16,860 nt of DNA, from contig QNFJ01000020.1 in assembly GCA_003646305.1 (NCBI GenBank), forward strand, positions 1 through 16,860. Reading direction: 5' to 3'. Within the stretch, counting starts at the first letter, position 1, and each line of letters opens with the position of its first letter. Of the stretch, positions 7,236 to 14,335 are shown in pieces. The notes beneath the pieces were generated by a model. It ran no database searches and was not told where the DNA came from. It saw nothing but the letters and a program-made list of their open reading frames with translations. The position numbers were made by a program, and so were the translations under genes. This DNA is from Gammaproteobacteria bacterium. GTDB taxonomy: Bacteria; Pseudomonadota; Gammaproteobacteria; Methylococcales; UBA2780.

Positions 7236-7802
7236 TCAAATCACAACAACGCGCATTCCTTTAATAATCCAGTGATTCAAGCTGTCAATCTGCTCATTTG
7301 TTAACGCAATGCACCCTTTTGTCCAGTTCATTTTGTGGTGAATTTCAGGATCTGCATCACCAAGACCATGAATCCCGAACTGACCACCCAGCGCGCTATT
7401 TTGCGGGGGTATTTTATTCATTTTCACTGCAGCTCTTATCTCCGCGTACATTTCACGGTCTATTGTGCCATTTGCAAGCCCCTCCCTTGCTATTGCAAGA
7501 GAAGGATACGTGAAACCAAAAAACAGCCGGTAATGGCTATTTCGGTTGATCCAGCCAATTCTAAATTCGCCCAATGGCGTTTTCTCATCGCCACTTTTTT
7601 TATCTATCCCTGCCCCGTTTCGACCGATCGATATATTCCTGAAAACTGCTTCAACCCGCTCACCACTCATCACTTTCAGAAGTAATTTATCAGTATCGAT
7701 TAGCAACCAGCGTGAGCCACTCTCTCTTGCCGATACAGCCGCTGTAATCAACAATAAACTGATCATTACAAGCCAGACCTTCTTTAAATTAAACTGTTCC
7801 AC
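7236..7802 (-). CDS. Second L,D-transpeptidase family protein (YkuD domain)
   Basis: A 188-residue exported protein: a signal peptide or anchor (1-25), then a YkuD domain. FGIHGLGD (143-150, His145) and NWTKGCIALTN (159-169, Cys164) give the catalytic site, and KTPLGEF (74-80) is a further family landmark. There is no LysM-like region, and its sequence is quite unlike the 305-residue enzyme nearby, so it is a different subfamily rather than a recent duplicate. The start codon is GTG at 7802; a stop codon lies in frame just upstream and no good ribosome binding site is seen. It begins 15 bases after slyX, so translation may depend on that gene. Confidence 0.85.
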   Translation of the reverse strand: MEQFNLKKVWLVMISLLLITAAVSARESGSRWLLIDTDKLLLKVMSGERVEAVFRNISIGRNGAGIDKKSGDEKTPLGEFRIGWINRNSHYRLFFGFTYPSLAIAREGLANGTIDREMYAEIRAAVKMNKIPPQNSALGGQFGIHGLGDADPEIHHKMNWTKGCIALTNEQIDSLNHWIIKGMRVVVI

Positions 7803-7817
7803 GATAGAATGAGGCTT

Positions 7818-8021
7818 TTAATAGTGCGGTGGCGGCGGCTCTTCAGGCTCAACACCATCGAATAGTGACTGGCTTGAGTGACCTTTCCCCGCTAACTTCA
7901 CGTACGCCTGTTCAAGTTCATCAATCTTTTTTTGCTGCTCAATAATGACTTCATTTAAAACGGCGATAGTCTCATCCTGAAATGAAATTCTCATCTCAAT
8001 TTCAGTAATGCGATCTTTCAT
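7818..8021 (-). CDS. slyX: SlyX family protein
   Basis: A 67-residue coiled-coil protein with the SlyX pattern: an amphipathic helix (about 1-45, with SFQDETIAVLN near 13-23) and the characteristic EEPPPPHY C terminus. The role of SlyX is poorly defined. I set the start at the ATG at 8021, where GAGAG lies about six bases upstream. A TTG at 8036 that overlaps the yqaA stop codon as TTGA would add five residues and cannot be excluded. Confidence 0.9.
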   Translation of the reverse strand: MKDRITEIEMRISFQDETIAVLNEVIIEQQKKIDELEQAYVKLAGKGHSSQSLFDGVEPEEPPPPHY

Positions 8022-8032
8022 ATTCAACTCTC

Positions 8033-8464
8033 TCAACTAAAAACATAAACAATAAAAGCATATCGAGCCAATTTGCCCAACGCAATCATCAACAAAGAAA
8101 TAATAAATGGTAACTTCAACCAGCCTGCCGCAAAGCAGAAGGCGTCCCCTATAACGGGTAGCCATGAAAAAACCAGAATAGCGGGACCCCACCTCCTGAC
8201 AAGCGACAGTGCACGCTCATTTTTACCGGAAATAATTTTTTCTATTGAATAACCTCGAGCTGTTAAGGAACCCAGATACCAGGTTGTAAGTGCTCCAAGC
8301 GTATTTCCCACTGTCGCTGCAGATAAAAGGCTTACCGAGGAGAACGTATCCTCCATCAGCAAATAGATAAGCGCCGCCTCAGAACCACCTGGGGCGATGG
8401 TTGAGGAGATGAATGCACTTACAAACAGGCCGATAAGGCCATACTCTATTATAAAATCTTCCAC
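8033..8464 (-). CDS. yqaA: YqaA family (DedA/VTT-like) inner-membrane protein
   Basis: A 143-residue membrane protein with four or so hydrophobic segments. The early SAFISSTIAPGGSEAAL stretch (16-32) and the GNTLGALTTWYLGS segment (53-66) are typical of YqaA, a short relative of the SNARE-associated/VTT (DedA) superfamily. Function is unproven; DedA relatives are linked to membrane lipid or ion homeostasis. The start must be the GTG at 8464, because an in-frame TGA lies three codons upstream. It begins only a few bases past the cupredoxin terminator, so expression needs readthrough or a promoter hidden in that hairpin. Confidence 0.88.
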   Translation of the reverse strand: MEDFIIEYGLIGLFVSAFISSTIAPGGSEAALIYLLMEDTFSSVSLLSAATVGNTLGALTTWYLGSLTARGYSIEKIISGKNERALSLVRRWGPAILVFSWLPVIGDAFCFAAGWLKLPFIISLLMIALGKLARYAFIVYVFS

Positions 8465-8476
8465 TCTTTCTCAAAT

Positions 8477-8512
8477 AAAAAACCCTCTTCCACTAACAGC
8501 AGAAGAGGGTTT
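8477..8512 (-). terminator. Terminator closing the copper gene cluster
   Basis: Read leftward, AAACCCTCTTC (complement of 8502-8512) pairs with GAAGAGGGTTT (complement of 8480-8490) around an 11-base loop and runs into T residues. It lies 18 bases after the cupredoxin stop codon and just before yqaA. Confidence 0.88.
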
Positions 8513-8529
8513 AACTTATAAAAATACGG

Positions 8530-9360
8530 CTACTTCTTCGCTGGCTTCATCTGCTCGTATGAGTCTGGATAAATTGAGCCGGAAATCCCCGGGATACTCG
8601 GTAAATCACCGCTCCCCCCATTGACCTTAAACTGCCCTTTCATCCCCTTCTGCATATGTTGTGAAATATCGCAGTGTACAAGCATTGTTTTAGCATCACT
8701 CGCAACAATAAAAGTTCCGGTTCTTTCACCGGGGCCATTGACCTCTAAATGAAACATGCCTTCAGGATAAATATATTTTGGTAGGCCATGCATCATCCAT
8801 TGATGACGAACACTATCCTCATTAATGAATCGAACCGTTACGCGACTACAGGGTTTAACGTTCCATTCATTACTATCAAAACCAAAAATAGTGCCATTGT
8901 GTGTCGCATGCGCTGTGCCCGCTTTAACAGTAAAACTGACATCTTCTGAGATCTTCTTGCAGTCACGTGGCAGCCTGTCACTATTGGCATTCATCACCAT
9001 GCCCTTCTCATCCATATCCATACCACCCATTCCCATGTCGGCACCACAGCTCCCTTCACCCATCTTCATTCCAGCGCCGCATTTGCCCTCAGCCATTTTA
9101 GCGGTCTCACCCGTCATCCCTTTTTCTGCCGATACAGCTGTACCGACAGATTCTGCTTTGCCCATGCTGCCGCACTTACCTTCACCACACTTACCCTCTG
9201 GCATCTTACCTGTCTCGGCCTCTGCAAGCATATAGCCCGAAGTTAAATCCTCGGCAGAAAATAACTCATCAGAACAGTGCCCCGCTACCGGCAATAAAAT
9301 AGATGCTGTTGCTACAGCCGAGCCTATTAACTTTTTTGATGGTTTCTTAATCTTTTTCAT
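8530..9360 (-). CDS. Exported blue-copper (plastocyanin-like) protein fused to EGKCG-repeat region
   Basis: A 276-residue exported protein in two parts. After the signal peptide (about 1-30), a Gly/Met/Cys/Lys-rich stretch (about 31-125) holds EGKCG at 55-59, 60-64 and 91-95 and EGSCG at 102-106, plus GMGGMDMD near 110-117. The motif and the preceding SGYMLAEA (41-48) look like HvfA/BufA-type copper-binding RiPP precursors. The C-terminal part (about 130-250) is a cupredoxin: His186 and the Cys230-x4-His235-x4-Met240 pattern predict a type 1 blue copper site. It would carry electrons or copper in the periplasm. AGGAG lies six bases before the ATG. It is last in the row of copper genes, 39 bases after the multicopper oxidase. 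Whether the Cys residues are modified is unknown. Confidence 0.85.
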   Translation of the reverse strand: MKKIKKPSKKLIGSAVATASILLPVAGHCSDELFSAEDLTSGYMLAEAETGKMPEGKCGEGKCGSMGKAESVGTAVSAEKGMTGETAKMAEGKCGAGMKMGEGSCGADMGMGGMDMDEKGMVMNANSDRLPRDCKKISEDVSFTVKAGTAHATHNGTIFGFDSNEWNVKPCSRVTVRFINEDSVRHQWMMHGLPKYIYPEGMFHLEVNGPGERTGTFIVASDAKTMLVHCDISQHMQKGMKGQFKVNGGSGDLPSIPGISGSIYPDSYEQMKPAKK

Positions 9361-9399
9361 TACAATCTCCTAATTTAGAATAATGGACGCCAACCTTTA

Positions 9400-11004
9400 T
9401 CAGTCTCGGTCAACTATTCCAAACTTATCGGCATTTTCTAATGTCCCCCAAACTGGGTAACTTCTATCGTAATACTCATCAGTAAAGAACTTAGTCAAAT
9501 CGGTACCATTCACTCTTGGTAGGCCGTTTTCTGTTAAGAAACTTTCATATGCAATGATACTGACATTACCACCTGGCATTGCGCTGTCCGTGGTAATTCC
9601 ATACTCATTATGGTCATGAAACAACCAAACACCTTCGCCATAGCTACGCACACCATCATTGTGGGTATCCAGTTCAAGGTCATCGCGTTGAGCTCCTTCA
9701 AGGTTATAAATATCACGTCTGATCTGGGCGACAGGATTATGCTCCACACCATCATAATGTGTTATTTTTGCCTTGTGCCCATGCGTATGAATCGCCACCG
9801 TATCTTCTCCACCATTAAACATTCTAAGTTTAATCTTCTCGTCTGGAGCGACAATAATTAACGACTCTGCAAGCGTGTAAGGAAATGATTTCCCATTTAG
9901 TGTGAAGTACTCAGGTTTTCTGTCAGACAGCCTATAGTGCTGATTCATTGCTTCTGCAATCAATCGTGGGTCATTATATTGCTGAATAATATTATGTAGC
10001 TCTTTATCAGAACCAATGTATTGAAGATCATACTCACGATCATAATCTTCTTTAACCGCAACAGAAGAATGACGAACATGACCATCACCGACATTGAATG
10101 TTTGCACCCAGTTATTGGGTCTATTCTCTTCAATGATCAACATCCCAATCAACCCCATAAGAATATGTGACCCCGTCTGAACATGGCAGTGATAAACCAT
10201 TGTTCCTGTATTTCTAGGCTGAAACTTATAGGTATAACTCTGCCCAGGCAGCACCATAGCCCCTTCTGGAGTTGGGAAAGTTTGTGGAACACCATCATTC
10301 CCTTTTCCATCTTCCTGCATATAAGGATGATCAACACCATGTAGATGAATTGTGTGCGGGAAGTAATGCGTATTTTCTAGTACCAGCTCGATCTTATCTC
10401 CCTGTTCAACCCTAATGGCAGGAGACGGCATCCGTATATACGGGTTCGCGTATGTTGTTTCATTACTCGCAACAACCATTCCACGCGTTTTAGGTGCAAA
10501 GACCCAAAAGCCTGGCCGCACACCCGGCGCAATATCATAGGTGGGGAATGGTATGTCTAAATCTGGGTCACGACCATTTATCTCAGCAACTTCAAGACGG
10601 ATTCTAATAACATCTGGATCACCGTCACCATCTAGGTCATCTGTTTTTGTAACCGTATCTGGTGATAATTGTGTCTCCATCAATGTCGCCATTGAGACAT
10701 TATTCGTTCCCTTGACAAAAGTGGCGATATCAAAAGGGTTATCAGGACTACATAGTTTAGATGCTGAAATCTTAACACCCTCTATGACCTGCTCTTCACG
10801 CCATTTTGGATCTATCGATTCTGGACAGACTTCTGACATCCTAACCTTGCCCATCTCTACTTTTTGGGTAGGAGGTGGCTCCTTATAGGCAGGAATAGAT
10901 ATTGTTTTTCCGCTGTCTGTTTTTAGAGAAGAGCCACTCTCACAAGCAGTCAGCAGTCCCATAGCAATCACAACAGCTGTTGCTAATACATTTTGTCTTA
11001 TCAT
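9400..11004 (-). CDS. Multicopper oxidase, lipoprotein
   Basis: A 534-residue multicopper oxidase. The N terminus is a lipoprotein signal (LLTAC, Cys21), so it should be membrane-tethered in the periplasm or at the outer membrane. Copper motifs occur as two pairs: HLHG (220-223) with HCHVQTGSHILMG (272-284), and HTHG (406-409) with HDH (463-465). These supply trinuclear-cluster histidines, and Cys273 gives a type 1 site in the first cupredoxin half; the second half lacks a Cys. That placement matches what is called type C among two-domain oxidases, though this protein is much longer because of about 190 extra N-terminal residues. A DxDGDGD calcium-type loop lies at 123-129. GGAGGT precedes the ATG. 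The substrate is unknown; Cu(I) or an electron donor of the monooxygenase are candidates (inference). Confidence 0.9.
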   Translation of the reverse strand: MIRQNVLATAVVIAMGLLTACESGSSLKTDSGKTISIPAYKEPPPTQKVEMGKVRMSEVCPESIDPKWREEQVIEGVKISASKLCSPDNPFDIATFVKGTNNVSMATLMETQLSPDTVTKTDDLDGDGDPDVIRIRLEVAEINGRDPDLDIPFPTYDIAPGVRPGFWVFAPKTRGMVVASNETTYANPYIRMPSPAIRVEQGDKIELVLENTHYFPHTIHLHGVDHPYMQEDGKGNDGVPQTFPTPEGAMVLPGQSYTYKFQPRNTGTMVYHCHVQTGSHILMGLIGMLIIEENRPNNWVQTFNVGDGHVRHSSVAVKEDYDREYDLQYIGSDKELHNIIQQYNDPRLIAEAMNQHYRLSDRKPEYFTLNGKSFPYTLAESLIIVAPDEKIKLRMFNGGEDTVAIHTHGHKAKITHYDGVEHNPVAQIRRDIYNLEGAQRDDLELDTHNDGVRSYGEGVWLFHDHNEYGITTDSAMPGGNVSIIAYESFLTENGLPRVNGTDLTKFFTDEYYDRSYPVWGTLENADKFGIVDRD

Positions 11005-11203
11005 ATGATCTTACCTCCAAATTCATTCATCCGCATTATCCGGTCTAAACAGCCGACTTAGCGAACCACCTGTGTACAACTTATTAAGGCGCAAATGCGC
11101 TCTAACCTGCTATGGCTGAATTTCCTCCGGGGAGGTTTATTAAACTATCCGAAATTATACGTATCTGGCTTTATTTTATATATCCTGCCAAATCTAAATA
11201 TAA

Positions 11204-11734
11204 TTACGCCATTCTCTTATAAGCCACTGCACCACCGACTGCCACCACCACTACGAGAAGGAGCCAGAGAGGGAAACCACCGCCCATGCCAACCGCAAAT
11301 GGGAAACGCGATACAATTACCTCGTCCCCATCTTTAATGCTCACAATCCCCACGAACTTACCCTCTTTAGGGAAATTATGTTCGAAGGTAATATTACCCG
11401 TGGGGTAAAGCTTAAATGGCATATGCAAAATTGTGTTGGCCTCTGTCGGCTCTGCCTCAGCATCACCTTCGATGACCCTAACTTCTGTTGGCATATCTTT
11501 TAGCTTTCTATCCATCACATCCATCGCCACGATAGTTAAGCCAGTTGCAGGGATATCTTCACAAAATTCCTTTGTTGCCGAGCTGTCAGGTTGGTAGCCG
11601 GTAAAGTGCATTTTGTATGCGCCAATCGACAAAAGGCATAAATCCTTATCCGCTGACAAGCCACCATGAGCAGTCGCTGTAGTCGAAAAAAAGAACAGGC
11701 TGAACAGTACAGCTGCCATCATTTTATTGAGCAT
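11204..11734 (-). CDS. PmoD/AmoD-like membrane-anchored copper protein
   Basis: A 176-residue exported protein: a signal peptide (1-22), a periplasmic domain (23-152) and a C-terminal membrane helix (about 154-171) followed by KRMA. This is the topology of PmoD/AmoD proteins found beside pMMO and AMO operons, some of which form a Cu(A)-like site. Possible copper ligands are His23 (N-terminal after predicted cleavage at ATA|H), Cys33, Met42, His43 and Cys58 within DLCLLSIGAYKMHFTGYQ and EFCEDIP. The family assignment rests on topology and context; I cannot confirm it by alignment. GGAGG lies four bases before the ATG. It follows pmoB after a terminator and precedes the multicopper oxidase by 199 bases. 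Confidence 0.7.
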   Translation of the reverse strand: MLNKMMAAVLFSLFFFSTTATAHGGLSADKDLCLLSIGAYKMHFTGYQPDSSATKEFCEDIPATGLTIVAMDVMDRKLKDMPTEVRVIEGDAEAEPTEANTILHMPFKLYPTGNITFEHNFPKEGKFVGIVSIKDGDEVIVSRFPFAVGMGGGFPLWLLLVVVVAVGGAVAYKRMA

Positions 11735-11779
11735 AAAACCTCCAAATTAGAATATAGTTATATTTTACTTCTTTCGGGC

Positions 11780-11820
11780 AAAAAAAAACCCCACCCGATT
11801 ACTATAGCAATCGAGCAGGG
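11780..11820 (-). terminator. Terminator after pmoB
   Basis: Read leftward, the 12-base arms 11809-11820 and 11789-11800 pair fully (several G-U pairs) around an eight-base loop, followed by nine T. It begins 21 bases after the pmoB stop codon and separates pmoB from the copper accessory genes. Confidence 0.88.
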
Positions 11821-11840
11821 TACTATCTAGCTAATTATTC

Positions 11841-13079
11841 TTACTGGAATGTAGGAATAATTGGACCAGAAATTTCTTCCATATAGGTTTTACCATCAGC
11901 ACCATGGAAGTATAAAACACCTCCAAAAGCACTATCTGGATCACCAATAAGACTTGAAAGTCTTTCTGTTTCCCACAAAGCGTCACTCGCTTCAATTTCT
12001 AAACGGGCAGTTTCGCCAGGATAGATAGTAGGCTCACCTTGAACATGCAAACCACCTTTAGCCCAAAGCTCAGCACTGTCAGTTTTAGCCAGCGTAGGGA
12101 TCAAGCTATTTGTAAAACGAACGTTAGCTGAGTTGAACTCCGCAAGCTTAATCGGTGTCGCAGAACCATTGGTCACATCCAATGTCATTGTCATAGAGCG
12201 ACCCGGAATTCTGTAGTTAGCTTTAAGAATCTTAGCTTTAACTGCAGAGTTCTGCGGCGTCACAGGCAATGCTTCAACAGGAATAATCGCACTCTGCAGA
12301 GGAATCTGAATTGGATAAGCTTCCTTAGCTGAGTTCGAGCTCATCGTAACGAGAACCATCGTACCAATGAACATCGCGATAGCAACTTTCTTATCCGTTC
12401 CTGTTATCAGAGCATCTTCCTCACCATTCTGCACCATCAAGAAGCGCGGAATGAAGACAGGACGACGAATCCACCACAACAACCAGAAAAGTGCAGGAAT
12501 AGCCCAGATGATATGCCACTTAACAACGTTAGCAAAACCATAAGTATTCAGGTCGATCGTTTCACCAGTCAGTGTTGTCACTGGATAAGTGAAGTCTTCG
12601 TAGTTACCTTCAATCAGCGTCCATTGGCCCGGACCTACAAGACCACCTGCGCTTTGTACATTCAGCATAGGATGGATATGCGCTTCACCTGGCTTACGAC
12701 CACGAACAATAATTTTATATTCGTAAGTTTTGCCTAACTCAAGCTTGAATGACTTCGCAGCGGGAACACCGTTCAACCAACTTTCAACTTTTGCAACAGC
12801 TGGACCAGGCTCGGCCACGTGAAGAAAAGCTACATCAGGCTTCATAATTACTTCAGGCCACGCTTCTGCCAAAAGGAATTTACCTGTCATCGTCATTTCT
12901 GAGTTAACAGCAACCCTGTTTGTTGAAAAGTTTGTGTCATACCAATGCACGGTACGCATACGCAGAAACGGTTCCTGCGAACGCTCCCCATGAGCACCCG
13001 CTTGGGGTGCATACAATGCCGTTAGTGAAGTGACCATAATAGCCACACCACCTAGCAATGAAATAATTTTATTTTTCAT
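11841..13079 (-). CDS. pmoB: Copper membrane monooxygenase subunit B (PmoB/AmoB-like)
   Basis: The periplasmic-domain subunit of the pMMO/AMO/hydrocarbon monooxygenase superfamily, 412 residues. The signal peptide ends AGA|H, so His30 is the mature N terminus. Together with His134 and His136 (HIH in GEAHIHPM) it supplies the Cu(B) site known from Methylococcus PmoB. HGERS and MRTVHWYD are strongly conserved. The second histidine of the M. capsulatus Cu(A) bis-His site is replaced: GKFLLAEAW has Leu69 where that protein has His72, while His45 remains. Two membrane helices (about 186-206 and 232-248) link the two cupredoxin domains; the C terminus ends IIPTFQ. GAGGA lies nine bases before the ATG. 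The gene follows pmoA by 49 bases. Confidence 0.96.
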   Translation of the reverse strand: MKNKIISLLGGVAIMVTSLTALYAPQAGAHGERSQEPFLRMRTVHWYDTNFSTNRVAVNSEMTMTGKFLLAEAWPEVIMKPDVAFLHVAEPGPAVAKVESWLNGVPAAKSFKLELGKTYEYKIIVRGRKPGEAHIHPMLNVQSAGGLVGPGQWTLIEGNYEDFTYPVTTLTGETIDLNTYGFANVVKWHIIWAIPALFWLLWWIRRPVFIPRFLMVQNGEEDALITGTDKKVAIAMFIGTMVLVTMSSNSAKEAYPIQIPLQSAIIPVEALPVTPQNSAVKAKILKANYRIPGRSMTMTLDVTNGSATPIKLAEFNSANVRFTNSLIPTLAKTDSAELWAKGGLHVQGEPTIYPGETARLEIEASDALWETERLSSLIGDPDSAFGGVLYFHGADGKTYMEEISGPIIPTFQ

Positions 13080-13128
13080 CTAATTTATTCCTCGGTAATC
13101 GTTATTAATTTACCTTGGTGCACCTTAA

Positions 13129-13917
13129 TTAGGCACGAACCTTAGCTGATTTATCAAACATGCTCTTGATCCAAGTCTGTCTTGAACCAATCTCACCCAA
13201 TTTCCACCATGCTGCATACATGATCATGCAGATAAAGGCCGCGAAGAAAGAGGCAATAAGCGCAGATTCACCACCAAATGTACGTAGTGTCCCCCGTTCG
13301 ATCATTCTCAGATATTCCGGAGTAGCCGTCCTTACGAACGCGTAGCCAATCATGTCGGCAATTGACATTAACTGACCCATATGCTCCATAGGAACGTGGT
13401 AAGGCGCAAGAATAACGATGTTTTGCGCATAGAAGAGCAGTGCAAATAGCGGCGCACCTACAATCGCTGTTGCAAGCCAGTTTCTAGACAACATCAGGAC
13501 CGTATCCAGAATCAATGCACTAGCGATCAGCATTGCAGGCCAAGTCAATGTTGCTGGAAAACCAGACCAAATGGTAAAACCCCAATAACGGTTCATCCAC
13601 TCCCCAAACAACAATCCGACGATACAGAGCGTTGCGCCAATAGGCAGTCTAAAATAGACCCAGGTAACGTACTGAATCGCCGCAGGGAAACAAATGGTCA
13701 CAATGGGTGTAATCGTGATCCAAAACCTTCTATCTTTCCAGTCAACCCAGAAATCCCAATCGCCGGCTAAAAGCATCACGTGGATATGTACCGCACCCGT
13801 AATGGCCAAAAATAATATAGGTACAAGCAAAAAGTCAAATTTTCTTGACATACTCGCCATAACAGGCGAAAGGTCACCCGCTGATTTTGCACCTACAGAT
13901 TGAGCTGTTGCACTCAT
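13129..13917 (-). CDS. pmoA: Copper membrane monooxygenase subunit A (PmoA/AmoA-like)
   Basis: A 262-residue integral membrane subunit of the complex that hydroxylates methane, ammonia or short hydrocarbons. Landmarks include GDWDFWVDWKDRRFW (52-66), ITPIV (69-73), GEWMNRYW (105-112), APYHVPMEHMGQLMSIAD (171-188), VRTATPEYLRM (195-205) and RGTLRTFG (208-215), all close to PmoA. About 15-20 residues more than M. capsulatus PmoA are at the N terminus. The GGESALIASFFAAF segment (215-228) differs from the GKDVAPVSAFFSAF of M. capsulatus, so this is a divergent clade. I favour a short-chain alkane monooxygenase, but the substrate cannot be read from sequence alone. AGGAGG precedes the ATG. A long leader separates it from pmoC. 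Confidence 0.96.
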   Translation of the reverse strand: MSATAQSVGAKSAGDLSPVMASMSRKFDFLLVPILFLAITGAVHIHVMLLAGDWDFWVDWKDRRFWITITPIVTICFPAAIQYVTWVYFRLPIGATLCIVGLLFGEWMNRYWGFTIWSGFPATLTWPAMLIASALILDTVLMLSRNWLATAIVGAPLFALLFYAQNIVILAPYHVPMEHMGQLMSIADMIGYAFVRTATPEYLRMIERGTLRTFGGESALIASFFAAFICMIMYAAWWKLGEIGSRQTWIKSMFDKSAKVRA

Positions 13918-14270
13918 AACTGCCTCCTAACAAATAATTTATATTTAATTTACGCCCTCTCAACCATCTGCGTTTGCAACTTGATTGGAGGGGTAACGAG
14001 TTTACAACCATTTCATCAATTATTGCAAGGTATCCGAGCGAATAAGCTGGCTTATTAGGATGATTTATTCTCATTTCCTCCCGCTTAACTCTCACATAAA
14101 CAGCTTTTTGCAATTTACCTTTGACTCTGGGTTCAAAGATCCGTCTTAACTTACTCCACAGCTCTCTTAACCACACCTCTCTTTACCACCCTAATAACCG
14201 CTCTGATTAAGTGCTTTACCCTCTTACTGGCACAATAAAACTATCTTCAAATAGATCATCACTTTTTTTT
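13918..14270 (-). promoter_or_regulatory. Long pmoA leader / promoter region between pmoC and pmoA
   Basis: Most of the 418-base gap between pmoC and pmoA has no gene. It holds an inverted repeat AATAAGC-TG-GCTTATT (14041-14056), a weaker hairpin CTTTGA-8-TCAAAG (14119-14138) and the pmoA ribosome binding site. A possible sigma-70 pair reading leftward is TTGCAA, an 18-base spacer and TAAACT (about 13999-14028). Its position after the pmoC terminator suggests a separate promoter for pmoAB, which is an inference. Confidence 0.4.
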
Positions 14271-14274
14271 ACGC

Positions 14275-14306
14275 AAAAAAATGCCGGGAATAATCCCGGC
14301 ATTTTT
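14275..14306 (-). terminator. Terminator directly after pmoC, inside the pmoCAB cluster
   Basis: Arms 14277-14289 and 14294-14306 are 13-base perfect complements (TGCCGGGA/TCCCGGCA core) with a four-base loop and T residues following in the leftward direction. It begins 30 bases after the pmoC stop codon. It may release most transcripts after pmoC and let only part read on into pmoA. Confidence 0.88.
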
Positions 14307-14335
14307 AAACTACTTATAGAAACTACTTACATATT

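Noticed and set aside
8825..9235. 136-codon rightward open frame opposite the cupredoxin gene
   Set aside because: It is the antisense shadow of the Met/Gly/Cys-rich repeat region; its Pro/Ser/Ile-rich product reflects the codons of the real gene.
8832..9235. Repeated Gly/Cys/Met codons as a CRISPR or tandem DNA repeat
   Set aside because: The similarity is at protein motif level (EGKCG); spacing is irregular and the DNA copies are short and imperfect.
11095..11337. 80-codon rightward open frame upstream of the multicopper oxidase
   Set aside because: It runs antisense into the 3' end of the PmoD-like gene and has no recognisable domain.
13874..14176. 100-codon leftward open frame from a GTG in the pmoC-pmoA gap
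   Set aside because: It overlaps the pmoA start and ribosome binding site, its product is highly basic at both ends without a recognisable domain, and the region is better explained as leader sequence.
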